From positions 1 through 43,778 of IMG/VR virus record IMGVR_UViG_3300025789_000070: a DNA stretch of 43,778 nt. One strand, written 5' to 3'. Under the pieces are notes generated by a model. It did not search any database. It saw only the letters and a list, made by a program, of their open reading frames with translations, and had not been told where the DNA came from. A program made the translations under genes and the position numbers. Below are positions 6,725 to 15,321 of this stretch, piece by piece (position 1 is the first letter of the stretch; each line of letters opens with the position of its first letter). The DNA comes from a virus.

Positions 6725-6919
6725 CTATCGTATTTTATGAGTCATTGCCAATTGCCTAAATGTAATAGGCACTCTTGAACTTACATTATAATCAATAGCC
6801 CATTTATTAAAATCTGGTCTATTTTCTGGTTCACATGTCCTAAACCCAATTGAATTTGATAAAATTGATTGACCTTTTGCTGGAATTCCAAAGAAAAATT
6901 CTGTGATTTTATATTTCAT
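6725..6919 (-). CDS. Hypothetical protein (64 aa)
   Basis: A 64-residue protein from ATG 6919 (MKYKITEFFFGIPAKGQSIL). A longer start at TTG 6937 is rejected because that TTG lies inside the promoter element TACTTTTG at 6942-6935. No family recognised. Confidence 0.55.
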   Translation of the reverse strand: MKYKITEFFFGIPAKGQSILSNSIGFRTCEPENRPDFNKWAIDYNVSSRVPITFRQLAMTHKIR

Positions 6920-6934
6920 AACCTTAATTTTTAA

Positions 6935-6942
6935 CAAAAGTA
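6935..6942 (-). promoter_or_regulatory. Bacteroidetes-type promoter -7 element
   Basis: TACTTTTG on the minus strand, an exact TAnnTTTG match, 16-23 bp upstream of ATG 6919. It drives the small genes 6725-6919 and 6576-6722 and settles the choice of start for the first of them. Confidence 0.55.
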
Positions 6943-6983
6943 CAAATTAAAATTGAAGAATAGAAATCTATCTTTTAAGTAGA

Positions 6984-8279
6984 CTACTGGTAATCTATAA
7001 GATCTTCTGGTAGTGGATTTTTATCATCTTTTATAGGCTCTTGAACTTTTTCTGCTAATTGTCCAATTCCCAAACTTTTAAGATGTTCTAAATAAAAATC
7101 ATCTATTTTATAAAAGCTTTCAGATTCTTGTGGTGCATCTGGAGACTCTGGAGCAGTACCTTGTAATATTTGTCGTTTATTTCTATTAGTAAAATCTAAA
7201 GCTAGTATAAAAGCACAATTATAACATACCCATCTTAAATTACTTTCAGTCCAATCAGAACGATCTCCATTGATAAAATTTATCATTAGGGGCATCTTCA
7301 TATCAATAGGTCTTTTAGAACAATATCCGCACTCACTACAAGAATATCCAAGTCTACCATCTTTCATAAGTCTTGAGGCTAATTGATCAATTCTTTTAGG
7401 AGTGGCAGTTTGACCTTTAATTAATTGATATCCTAATTCTACAAATTGAAAACTATTTTTAGTCTTTTTAGTTCTTGCTTTTGGTATACCTGTACCATTT
7501 GATAAATGCAAATTAAATAAAGATCTACCTGTCTGTTGATCAATATACATTTTTGCATACTTTTTCCAAGTCTTATATGATACTCTCAGCCATTGAGCCG
7601 CCTCTTTATTAGACCTAGTATTACGCATAGCGCCTCGAATAATCTCTTCAGATAATTCAAGTCCTTTATATTTCCAATTATCTGGGCGCTCGCTCATTGG
7701 TGGGAGATTTTCAGATGTGAATTTCTGCTTTTCCCATTTCTCTTTTATTTCAGCCGCCTTTTGAGGATCGTAATTTTTAAATTTCTCTTTTCTTAGTTTA
7801 TACTTTTCAAATGAGTATTTCTTCCACTTTTGATATTGTATTTCAAAAAGACTTAATTTAGTCTCTTCATCTATAATAGCAGATGCACATTTCTTATATA
7901 CATATGGTGAAGCCCCTAAAATTTCTGCAGCCTGTTTATTACATAAAGTAACAGACATTGCATATCTTATCTCCTCTTCAGTAAACTCATTCTTATCATG
8001 ATAGCTTTTATAGGTTCTTATTGGTTTTTTACCTATTTCTTGAGCTTTAGCTAAAAGTAAATTTCTATTTTGTAATTCTAAAAGATTTAACCCAGTATCT
8101 GGATCTAAATATTTTTTTGCGTAATTTTTAAATCTATCCGTAGATACATTAAGATATGCAGCGGCTTTATAAATATAATTACTATGATTTATAGCCTCTC
8201 TTATTTTAGATTCTGGAATAACTAATTTAGCATTACGATCCTTGAGAGCCTGTCTAGGATCTTGGAATAAGTCTGCCAT
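6984..8279 (-). CDS. Three-repeat HTH protein with degenerate HNH domain
   Basis: A 431-residue protein. Three repeats of about 48 residues are seen near 22-70, 97-147 and 213-262. Each has an alpha-helical pattern (IREAI, KAAAYLNVS, FKNYAKKYLD; AMSVTL, KQAAEILGAS, YKKCASAIID; AMRNTR, KEAAQWLRVS, WKKYAKMYID) followed by a TGLNL- or TGRSL-like turn, reading as helix-turn-helix modules. Near residues 315-365 lies CSECGYC, then MINFINGDRSDWTESNLRWV and CYNC, which has the zinc-knuckle HNH layout but with Asn where the first catalytic His is normal and no final His. It is probably a DNA-binding protein rather than a nuclease, possibly a regulator. A proline- and glutamate-rich tail follows. Confidence 0.55.
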   Translation of the reverse strand: MADLFQDPRQALKDRNAKLVIPESKIREAINHSNYIYKAAAYLNVSTDRFKNYAKKYLDPDTGLNLLELQNRNLLLAKAQEIGKKPIRTYKSYHDKNEFTEEEIRYAMSVTLCNKQAAEILGASPYVYKKCASAIIDEETKLSLFEIQYQKWKKYSFEKYKLRKEKFKNYDPQKAAEIKEKWEKQKFTSENLPPMSERPDNWKYKGLELSEEIIRGAMRNTRSNKEAAQWLRVSYKTWKKYAKMYIDQQTGRSLFNLHLSNGTGIPKARTKKTKNSFQFVELGYQLIKGQTATPKRIDQLASRLMKDGRLGYSCSECGYCSKRPIDMKMPLMINFINGDRSDWTESNLRWVCYNCAFILALDFTNRNKRQILQGTAPESPDAPQESESFYKIDDFYLEHLKSLGIGQLAEKVQEPIKDDKNPLPEDLIDYQ

Positions 8280-8286
8280 AAAATCT

Positions 8287-8694
8287 CTATTTATTTATTT
8301 TAGGATTAATTTTTATCATTAAATCCCAAAGATCATAAGGACTTTTAAATTCTATATGATTACCAAATGTGTCTACTAATGCTAGAGAATTACCATCTTC
8401 ATCCATACGTTCCCAAAGATAAAAGCTAATTAGATCATAACATTCAGGTCCATAACTCATAAGAAGTAGATAATCAATAATACTATAAAACTTTTCATCA
8501 TATTTAGCAGTATCTATTTCTAGATCTGAGTATGCTATATTTGATCTTACTATAGCCTCATCTATCATATTTATGATCATTACAAAGATCTCTCTCTTCT
8601 TTTCAATCCCACCTCTTTGCGCCTTTTTTTTAATAAATGATTGTATATTCAATATAGAATTTACTGCCTCTTGTATTTGCTTATATTCTTCCAT
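8287..8694 (-). CDS. Conserved phage hypothetical protein (135 aa)
   Basis: A 135-residue, mostly helical protein with an acidic centre. The C-terminal part (YDLISFYLWERMDEDGNSLA, then SPYDLWDLM) looks like a family seen in T4-like phages with a dLI.fYlyeR.d.dG pattern, but no role is known. It lies eight bases upstream of the three-HTH gene and seven downstream of the next, so all are in one operon. Confidence 0.55.
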   Translation of the reverse strand: MEEYKQIQEAVNSILNIQSFIKKKAQRGGIEKKREIFVMIINMIDEAIVRSNIAYSDLEIDTAKYDEKFYSIIDYLLLMSYGPECYDLISFYLWERMDEDGNSLALVDTFGNHIEFKSPYDLWDLMIKINPKINK

Positions 8695-8700
8695 GACCTT

Positions 8701-9045
8701 TTACTTTTTTAACGGGATTTTTTTCTGCTTGTCTTTTATCTCTTGTATCAACCATGCTATTTTTTTACAAGTATCATAGTCCTCTTGAGTAACATACATA
8801 GCTAATATTGATTCTAATGCAGAGATCCAATTATTTTTATGAATTTCTATATAAGATGTAGAGTCATTTATTTCAAATAAAGTTGCAAATATTTTATTAG
8901 ACTTATGAGCATCTTCTATTGCTATAGGAGTTCTCTCTTTAAGCATATCTAAAAATTGCTGAGATTTTACTATATCTTCTGCAGTCAATTCCTGTATATT
9001 GTCAAATATTGCCCTAATTATTTTATCTTTTTTTGCTAAAGCCAT
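8701..9045 (-). CDS. Hypothetical helical protein (114 aa)
   Basis: A 114-residue all-helical, lysine-rich protein (KKDKIIRAIFDNIQELTAED at the start, IQEIKDKQKKIPLKK at the end). No motif is recognised. It sits in the run of genes between the ClpP-like protease and the three-HTH protein. Confidence 0.55.
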   Translation of the reverse strand: MALAKKDKIIRAIFDNIQELTAEDIVKSQQFLDMLKERTPIAIEDAHKSNKIFATLFEINDSTSYIEIHKNNWISALESILAMYVTQEDYDTCKKIAWLIQEIKDKQKKIPLKK

Positions 9046-9062
9046 AACTAATACTATTTGAT

Positions 9063-9380
9063 TTATTTTGAACCTTTAAGTATATTAATCAACATATTAG
9101 TGATTGAATTTAATGGCACAATAAATCCTATAACATTTTTATAAGGAGTTCTGTCATCAAAATCCACCATTAATCCAGCATCACCAAATCTTTTTTGAAG
9201 AGCTGTTGATATTTTCTCAGTTAAATCTTGTTTTTCTTTTGGATCCATTTCATCTGAATCTAATATGAATTGCATCTTAACTCCTCTCTTAGTCTCATTA
9301 GTATTTAAATCAAACTGAAGACCTAATTTTTTACCAGCTATATTTACTGATGTTCTTGGTTTTGGTATTATATTATCCAT
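9063..9380 (-). CDS. Hypothetical protein (105 aa)
   Basis: A 105-residue protein with an alpha/beta look: a beta-rich front (SVNIAGKKLGLQFDLNTNET), an acidic helix (DPKEKQDLTEKISTALQKRF) and a hydrophobic C-terminal helix (VPLNSITNMLINILKGSK). No family recognised. A TATAAATATT motif (late-promoter-like on one strand) lies 12-21 bp upstream of ATG 9380. Confidence 0.55.
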   Translation of the reverse strand: MDNIIPKPRTSVNIAGKKLGLQFDLNTNETKRGVKMQFILDSDEMDPKEKQDLTEKISTALQKRFGDAGLMVDFDDRTPYKNVIGFIVPLNSITNMLINILKGSK

Positions 9381-9391
9381 GTAATTTTTAT

Positions 9392-9401
9392 TATAAATAT
9401 T
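9392..9401 (-). promoter_or_regulatory. AATATTTATA motif upstream of a start
   Basis: The minus strand reads AATATTTATA 12-21 bp before ATG 9380. Similar (A/T)TATTTAT(A/T) motifs lie before genes at 6515, 17902, 21397, 34227, 37047, 41438 and 41932. It may be a phage-specific (late) promoter core or a ribosome-entry enhancer; AT richness makes single cases weak. Confidence 0.3.
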
Positions 9402-9952
9402 TAAATTATCTCATCAATCAATCCTAATTTAAGAGCCTCTTTTGGAGATATATACCACTCTTCTTTTCTGAGTTTAATATCATCAAGTTTCTTCTTTGGT
9501 ATTTTAGAGCGTTCTAAAATAATAGAATCATACATATCTTGTAATCTACGACCCTCTTCAACTTCTTTATGATGAGTACTAAGTTTTGTGTCAGATCCTA
9601 TTTCCCAAGAGACTTCATGATACATTAAAGTAGATCTTTTTGACATTGATCTATGATGTCCTACACATAATATTGGTAGTGCCATAGATTGTGCTTGACC
9701 TAATATAGTAATATGTACTGGTATTTTTGAAAGTTCAATACAATCTATAAGTCCAAATCCTCTATAGACTTCTCCACCCTGTGAATTTATTATTAATTTT
9801 ATAGGTTCTAATTTTTCAGTAGGTACATTAGAATCTAATTCATTAATTTCTAATATTTGAGATATACAGTCATTTACATTCTCATCATCAATATCTCCTA
9901 AAACCACTATTCTACTTTGAGGTTTTTCCTCTTTTTTATTTTTAGAACTCAT
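9401..9952 (-). CDS. ClpP-like serine protease (S14)
   Basis: A 183-residue ClpP/crotonase-fold protease. Visible landmarks are LIINSQGGEVYRGFGL (the ClpP oxyanion strand), the nucleophile Ser89 in GQAQSMALPI, the catalytic His112 in LMYHEVSW, and the final EEWYISPKEALKLGLID. The third catalytic residue is normally Asp in a RDxF.S..EA motif; here the aligned position is Glu (E164 or E165). Length fits a single ClpP subunit without a long leader. In phages such enzymes serve as prohead proteases or act on host or phage proteins; no capsid gene lies next to it here, so the target is open. Confidence 0.85.
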   Translation of the reverse strand: MSSKNKKEEKPQSRIVVLGDIDDENVNDCISQILEINELDSNVPTEKLEPIKLIINSQGGEVYRGFGLIDCIELSKIPVHITILGQAQSMALPILCVGHHRSMSKRSTLMYHEVSWEIGSDTKLSTHHKEVEEGRRLQDMYDSIILERSKIPKKKLDDIKLRKEEWYISPKEALKLGLIDEII

Positions 9953-9999
9953 ATGATATTAATTTAGATAATAAGAACATATTAAATAATAATGAAATT

Positions 10000-11127
10000 T
10001 TAAAATAAATGTATTAAGTCACTCTGTCTTTCTATAATTTGATTTATTGTAATTTTTAAGTCTTCTAATTCAAAATATCCAGGTTCTCCTGATTCTTTTA
10101 TTATAGCAGGAAGAGATTGTAATAATTCAAATGTTCTTTGGTTAAATTTTAAACAATCAAATTCTACTATAATATCATTATCTTGAATAGGATTTGAATT
10201 TATGAGTGGCAATATTCTTTTTGTCAAATCATATTTAGTATTTGGTTGTTCTTTTTCTATATAATTAAATAGATCATTGATATATATTTTATCGCACCAC
10301 GGTTCTAAAGTTTCTAATGCGTGAATATTACAATTATGAGCTACATATGCTATATTATATTTTAGATAATTTCCTCTTGATCCCCATTTTCTGATATAAT
10401 TTCTATTTGATTTAATCTCTAGTATTTGAGTTTGTATTTTATATTCTTCTGAAAATCTAGAAGTCTTACTTACAAAATGATAACATATTGCATCTAAAGA
10501 AGTTATTAATTCTAAACCATATAATTTAAGTCTATTTATTATATCATCATCTTCACAAAAAAAAGGATTAAATAGATTATCCATACCACCTATTTCTAAT
10601 AAAACTTTTCTAGGCATACACATAAAAAATGTTACCCCTGGTTCTAGCATATTAGATTTATTATGAGCCTCTTCATTTGCAAACTTATACATATCAGAAG
10701 TCCTAAAGCTATTTATATCAATACCAAAATCTCTTATAATCTTACCAAGTCTTTCATGTCCTGAGAATATAGGTGGTTCTATCGTAGTATATGATACAGC
10801 TCTAGAGTGAGTCATATGCTTTAATATATTTTCTATAAAGTTTGGAGCTAAAACAATATCATTATGTAAATATGCTACATAATCTTTAGTAGCTATTTGT
10901 GTTGCCTTATTAAATGTATCTGATAATGTTTTAGAATCTTTTTCATAGTAATACTTTAGATTAATATCAGATAATGAGTCTAGCCATTCATGTGTACCAT
11001 CTGTAGATCCATAACTTACAAAGCATATCTCAATTTCTGGATATAATTTTCTAGTTGTGAAGTAGAAATTTTTTGAGTAGTCTAGATTATTTTTAAGACC
11101 AACTAAAAGAGATATATTATTCTTCAT
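10000..11127 (-). CDS. GT2-family glycosyltransferase
   Basis: A 375-residue protein with a GT-A fold domain. SYGSTDGTHEWL (about residues 38-49) is the GT2 nucleotide-binding pattern, HNDIVLAPNF takes the place of the DXD metal site, and EDDDIINRLKLYG matches the ED acceptor motif. The last 120 residues form an extra helical region of unknown role. It would move a sugar from a nucleotide donor to an acceptor that cannot be read from sequence. It overlaps the upstream gene by 11 bp. It is the last gene of the sugar cluster. Confidence 0.8.
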   Translation of the reverse strand: MKNNISLLVGLKNNLDYSKNFYFTTRKLYPEIEICFVSYGSTDGTHEWLDSLSDINLKYYYEKDSKTLSDTFNKATQIATKDYVAYLHNDIVLAPNFIENILKHMTHSRAVSYTTIEPPIFSGHERLGKIIRDFGIDINSFRTSDMYKFANEEAHNKSNMLEPGVTFFMCMPRKVLLEIGGMDNLFNPFFCEDDDIINRLKLYGLELITSLDAICYHFVSKTSRFSEEYKIQTQILEIKSNRNYIRKWGSRGNYLKYNIAYVAHNCNIHALETLEPWCDKIYINDLFNYIEKEQPNTKYDLTKRILPLINSNPIQDNDIIVEFDCLKFNQRTFELLQSLPAIIKESGEPGYFELEDLKITINQIIERQSDLIHLF

Positions 11128-11998
11128 ATATAAATTTATTTAAGCTACGTTTACTTTTTTCTGCCATTTGTTTATATTCTATATCTTCTCTTGTTGATAT
11201 AGTATTTACTCTTTTATTAGGATGATAATAATTATGACCTTTTATTCTAGTAGCTAAATGATATTGTGGAATTTGATACTTTTGAAAAAATAAAGCTGCG
11301 CATGTATCTTCTTGTATAAAATTCATATCAGGTGCAATAAATGGAGTAGGTAAATTTCCTGATAAAGCAAGTAATGATCCATCTATTTTATTATTGTCTA
11401 ATTTTATAATTGATATATCATATTTATCATTAAATTCATTAAGTTGATCTAGAGTTATTCTGTCATAATAACGAAATGGTTTTAATTCTTCATTACTAGG
11501 TTTTTGATTATCTAAATTTGGATATTGTTTTAAGTCATTATGTTCAACACAAGTCCATGAATCATCCCACATTATTCTAGAAGCACAACTTAATGTATGC
11601 GGTTCTGAAATATCTAAATTAGATAAAATGTAAAAATAATCATTAGGTATTAAACAATCACTTTCACCCCATACTGTATATTTTGCATTAGTATTATATA
11701 TTTCTCTGCGCCAATCTCCTATATTATAAAATGGATGATCATCTGTTTTATGTATTATTTTTGCATCTTTTAATATTGGATGAGATAAAAATTCATTAAA
11801 CATATCTTCAGATTTTCCATCAATAGGCTTTTCTAAATATGTTTGGGAATTAAGGCAAATTACTAATTCTACTGGTACAGAACTATAGATTAGCGCTGCT
11901 TGTAATGAATCTAATATTTCATTTACTATCTTAGACTCATACCACATTATGTGTTGTTGATAAAGGACCATATTTAGTATTTTAAAGGAGAATTCCAA
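11117..11998 (-). CDS. Glycosyltransferase-like protein (GT-A fold)
   Basis: A 293-residue protein, if read from TTG 11998; ATG 11971 gives a form nine residues shorter. It has an N-terminal strand pattern SFKILNMVLYQQH, a middle DWRREIY...AKYTVWGESDCLIP that matches a GT-A donor-binding site with a DXD-like ESD, and a C-terminal APDMNFIQEDTCAALFF where ED may be the catalytic pair. It is less canonical than its neighbours. It belongs to the sugar cluster and overlaps the next gene by 11 bp. Confidence 0.6.
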   Translation of the reverse strand: MEFSFKILNMVLYQQHIMWYESKIVNEILDSLQAALIYSSVPVELVICLNSQTYLEKPIDGKSEDMFNEFLSHPILKDAKIIHKTDDHPFYNIGDWRREIYNTNAKYTVWGESDCLIPNDYFYILSNLDISEPHTLSCASRIMWDDSWTCVEHNDLKQYPNLDNQKPSNEELKPFRYYDRITLDQLNEFNDKYDISIIKLDNNKIDGSLLALSGNLPTPFIAPDMNFIQEDTCAALFFQKYQIPQYHLATRIKGHNYYHPNKRVNTISTREDIEYKQMAEKSKRSLNKFIYEE

Positions 11999-12093
11999 TT
12001 AGACTGCATTATTATACCTAAATAATTTTTGGTTATCATTTTTTTATTATATTTTACTGTTATATATACTCAATATACTACTAAATAAGATTA

Positions 12094-12834
12094 TTATCCA
12101 TAATACGTGTAATTTTTTGTTTTTTCTCTTAATTCATATAATTTTGAAGAAAGATTTTTATCTTCAAAGTACTTTATCATTTCTTTATATGCATTATTAT
12201 TATAATCTGCTATATGAGCTTTATCAGAATTATCTTTAATACTCCCCCCTCCATAATGTATTACTGGAAGCCAATCACATACACCTATTTTCCAATTTTT
12301 TTCTTCACATACTATACCACTCATGACATCTTGCACCCATCCATATTGACTTCCAAAAGCTTTTACTTCTTCTATAAATTCTCTTTTTAATAATACACAT
12401 TGATAATCTACCCATGGGACATATCTTATTTCTTGAGAATTCCAACAATGCATTTGTGGCCAATAACATTGATCTTTTCCTGGTTGTATAATACAAGCTG
12501 AGCACATCATCAATTCGGGAATTGAAAAAAGTTGGTTTCTTAAATTTTTAATAAAATTATATCCGTGGATTATTAAATCTGAATTTAAGAAAAGAAGTGA
12601 ATCATATTGGGGATTTTCTAAAAAAAACTGAAATCCTATATCTAATCCGCCTCCATAATAACAGTTTTCTTCTATTTTATGTGTTGTATATTTACTTTCT
12701 TTTCCTTTATCGCTTCCATTATCAAAAACTAATAAATCATAATCATTATTTTCATATGGTTTTAATATTTCAAATAAAGTATCTGTATATTGGATTGAAT
12801 TATAGTGTAGTATTATTGCTAGTGTTTTATTCAT
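12094..12834 (-). CDS. GT2-family glycosyltransferase
   Basis: A 246-residue GT-A protein. DLLVFDNGSD (about residues 33-42) is the classic GT2 donor motif, SLLFLNSDL supplies the DXD-like site, and GWVQDVMSGIVCEEKNW carries the acceptor-site acidic residues. Length suits a single catalytic domain without membrane helices, so it acts in the cytoplasm. It overlaps the upstream gene by eight bases. Confidence 0.8.
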   Translation of the reverse strand: MNKTLAIILHYNSIQYTDTLFEILKPYENNDYDLLVFDNGSDKGKESKYTTHKIEENCYYGGGLDIGFQFFLENPQYDSLLFLNSDLIIHGYNFIKNLRNQLFSIPELMMCSACIIQPGKDQCYWPQMHCWNSQEIRYVPWVDYQCVLLKREFIEEVKAFGSQYGWVQDVMSGIVCEEKNWKIGVCDWLPVIHYGGGSIKDNSDKAHIADYNNNAYKEMIKYFEDKNLSSKLYELREKTKNYTYYG

Positions 12835-13492
12835 ATATATATTCGTTTATCGTGTACTCTTTAATATCTGCTTCAGCAACAAAAGTATGTATACATTTTA
12901 ATTTAGCATTAGGGTTAGAACCTATCCAAAATTCTGCTCCCATTCTTTTATGTATATAATTTTCATCTAAATATGAATTATCTAAAGACATTATATGTTT
13001 ATATTTAGACCACCAAAAATTTCCACTAAAATGAGGAAAATATCCTAAAAATGTATCTTCTCTATACAATGGACCTACACTATCATATTCATGTAATATT
13101 TCTATACATTTTTTCCATTCATAAATAACTTTATATTGTACTAATCTTCTCCATAAATTTTGAGATATAGAGTTATGAGTTATTCCTTTAGTATGAAAAT
13201 ATAATACATAATCATTTGGTTTTATTATTAATGGTATTAATCTTAAAGTATGCTTTTCATCTCCATTATCAAAAAAATGTAATTTTATTTTTGAATATTT
13301 TCCTACTAAGTTAATTATCCACTTTTTTTCTTCTTCTCCACCTACAATACCTATATGGAATTCTTGACAATATTTGTATAATCCTGAATTAAAAATATTA
13401 GTTAATTGTTCTGTTATAATATCTTTATAGTTATTAATTAGATAGGCGTGATAAAATAATTTTATATCTTTTTCCATATACCAATTCCACAT
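12827..13492 (-). CDS. Rhamnan-synthesis-like glycosyltransferase (FHTKG type)
   Basis: A 221-residue protein. YVLYFHTKGITHN followed by LWRRLVQYKVI matches the FHTKG...WR signature of a glycosyltransferase-like family linked to rhamnan and other surface polysaccharides, and GYFPHFSGNFWWSKY is the expected acceptor-side segment. The start may be ATG 13477 (MEKDIKLFYHAYL) rather than 13492, since the former gives a cleaner N-terminus. It overlaps the upstream methyltransferase gene. Confidence 0.65.
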   Translation of the reverse strand: MWNWYMEKDIKLFYHAYLINNYKDIITEQLTNIFNSGLYKYCQEFHIGIVGGEEEKKWIINLVGKYSKIKLHFFDNGDEKHTLRLIPLIIKPNDYVLYFHTKGITHNSISQNLWRRLVQYKVIYEWKKCIEILHEYDSVGPLYREDTFLGYFPHFSGNFWWSKYKHIMSLDNSYLDENYIHKRMGAEFWIGSNPNAKLKCIHTFVAEADIKEYTINEYIYE

Positions 13493-14091
13493 GTTGTTTT
13501 ATAAATAAATTCTAAACATTCACTATGTTTTATATCTTGCCATAATTTAACTACACCTGGACATGCAGTGCTAGCTATATCATGTAAAACTATATACCCG
13601 TTTTCTTCTAGTAAAGGTAAAGCATTATTATAATCAGTTTTAACACCTTCATATGAATGATCTCCATCAATAAAAATAATATCATATTTTTTATTACATT
13701 TAGTTAACCATTCATTACTATCAGTATCATAAAATTCTATTGTATTAGTTAAATTATTTTTCAACCATTTTATTTTTTCTACAATAGATTCTCTTTGATC
13801 TTGATGCCAATAAGAAGAGTTATCTATGGCTGTTGAAGATTCTAAATTTTCTTGAATAAAAGTTTCAATTAAAAATGATCCACCTTTACCAATTCCTATA
13901 TTTAAATAATTTTTAAATTTTTTATTTTTTAAGAACCATAAATATTCAATATATTCTTCAGGTACTTGTTGTATTTCTAGTCCACCTACATATAAATGAT
14001 CACCAAACCAACTATGATGATTAACTCCAGCTTCATTACATAACCAATAAAAAAGTTCATCTTTTGTAATTTTTTTTATATTTGGTATCAT
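13462..14091 (-). CDS. Class I SAM-dependent methyltransferase
   Basis: A 209-residue Rossmann-fold methyltransferase of the Methyltransf_24 / cephalosporin-hydroxylase-like group. YLNIGIGKGGSFLIE (about 63-77) is the SAM-binding motif I, and IIFIDGDHSYEGVKTDY with GYIVLHDI are the later motifs with the IDGDH signature. These enzymes often O-methylate sugars. It follows the C-methyltransferase gene after three bases, supporting a role in finishing the same glycan. Confidence 0.75.
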   Translation of the reverse strand: MIPNIKKITKDELFYWLCNEAGVNHHSWFGDHLYVGGLEIQQVPEEYIEYLWFLKNKKFKNYLNIGIGKGGSFLIETFIQENLESSTAIDNSSYWHQDQRESIVEKIKWLKNNLTNTIEFYDTDSNEWLTKCNKKYDIIFIDGDHSYEGVKTDYNNALPLLEENGYIVLHDIASTACPGVVKLWQDIKHSECLEFIYKTTCGIGIWKKI

Positions 14092-14094
14092 ATT

Positions 14095-15321
14095 TTAAAT
14101 AGTTTTTATGTTTGGTATTAAAATAATAAATTTTCCTTTATATTCTAAATTTAAAGATTTAATAATATAATCTGCAAAATTATGTGCTAAAATTAATATA
14201 TAATCTGGTTGTTTTTGTTTTAAAATACTTCTATTTACTATTTGAATACCTGTACCAGGAATAAATTTTCCTTGTTTAATATCAGTATCATCAATAACAA
14301 CATCAATATCATTATAGTCTAAATTCATTGCATTTAAATAAATGCACCCTTTAGCAGCTGCTCCAAATCCATAGATAGTTTTCCCTTCAGATTTTAATTG
14401 TTTAATAAAGTTTTTAGAATTAATAATATGTTTTTGGACTTCTTCTCCCCATTTAATATGATAATCTAAATCATACTTTTTTTCTAATTGAATATATTCT
14501 TCAATGGTGTTATCTACAGTATGTTTAGAATTAAATTTAGCTATTATAAGTCTTAGAGTACCACCATGTATATCTTGTTTAGTAATATTAATAATTTTCA
14601 TTCCATGTTTTTCCATCATCATTTTCATAGGAGTTATAGAATGATAAAATACATGCTCATGATATATTTGATCAAATTGATTAGTTTCCATTCCGCTAAT
14701 CCAATATGGAAATTCTAAAATCCAAATACCATTTTCAGTTAATAAATGTTCAACTCCTTTTGCAAAAGAATTTATATCTAATAAATGTTGAAATACGTTA
14801 GTAGAAATAATCACATCAGATTTTTTATCTAATTCTATAGCTATTTTATATGAAAAAAATTTAGTTAAACATGGAATATTTTTTTCTTTACACGCTAAAG
14901 ATAAATTTTGTGATGGATCTATATTTAATAAATCTAATACTTTATCACTTACACTTCTAAATGAATTAAGTAATGTACCGTCGTTACCACCAATATCAAT
15001 TATACTTGTATTATCTTCTATATTAATATACTCTTGAATATTTTTAAACATTTCTTGACAATGTTTAGAATATGGCTTATTTACTTCTGATTTAAATAGA
15101 TAATATGAAAACAATAATTCCCCATCTACAGCTATACTTAATGAAGATTCTCCTGATTTAGGATAATAATTTATATTTAACGGAAATTTTTGAGCATTAA
15201 TAGAGTCTTCTCTAGTATCACACAAATTATTAACTAATGGAATATTTCCTAAATCAAAATATTTTATTTGTTTATTATGCTCGGTTATTGGACATTTACT
15301 AATCACTGAGTAATTTTTCAT
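14095..15321 (-). CDS. NDP-sugar C-methyltransferase (TylC3/EryB3-like)
   Basis: A 408-residue protein with the three-part layout of the sugar C-methyltransferases: an N-terminal cysteine-containing putative zinc-binding segment (SKCPITEH and NLCDTRED), a SAM domain with IIDIGGNDGTLL near residue 108 and IYHEHVFYHS near residue 220, and a C-terminal domain with YGFGAAAKG near residue 318. The family transfers a methyl group to C3 of a deoxy-ketosugar nucleotide. It overlaps the reductase gene upstream by 23 bp, implying coupled synthesis of a branched deoxysugar. Confidence 0.8.
   Translation of the reverse strand: MKNYSVISKCPITEHNKQIKYFDLGNIPLVNNLCDTREDSINAQKFPLNINYYPKSGESSLSIAVDGELLFSYYLFKSEVNKPYSKHCQEMFKNIQEYINIEDNTSIIDIGGNDGTLLNSFRSVSDKVLDLLNIDPSQNLSLACKEKNIPCLTKFFSYKIAIELDKKSDVIISTNVFQHLLDINSFAKGVEHLLTENGIWILEFPYWISGMETNQFDQIYHEHVFYHSITPMKMMMEKHGMKIINITKQDIHGGTLRLIIAKFNSKHTVDNTIEEYIQLEKKYDLDYHIKWGEEVQKHIINSKNFIKQLKSEGKTIYGFGAAAKGCIYLNAMNLDYNDIDVVIDDTDIKQGKFIPGTGIQIVNRSILKQKQPDYILILAHNFADYIIKSLNLEYKGKFIILIPNIKTI

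Noticed and set aside
6920-6937. Longer start (TTG 6937) for the gene at 6725-6919
   Set aside because: The TTG is part of the promoter element TACTTTTG; ATG 6919 follows at a normal distance.
12305-12505. Minus-strand frame of 66 codons inside a GT2 gene
   Set aside because: It is a second-frame shadow of the GT2 gene at 12094-12834, which has clear motifs there.
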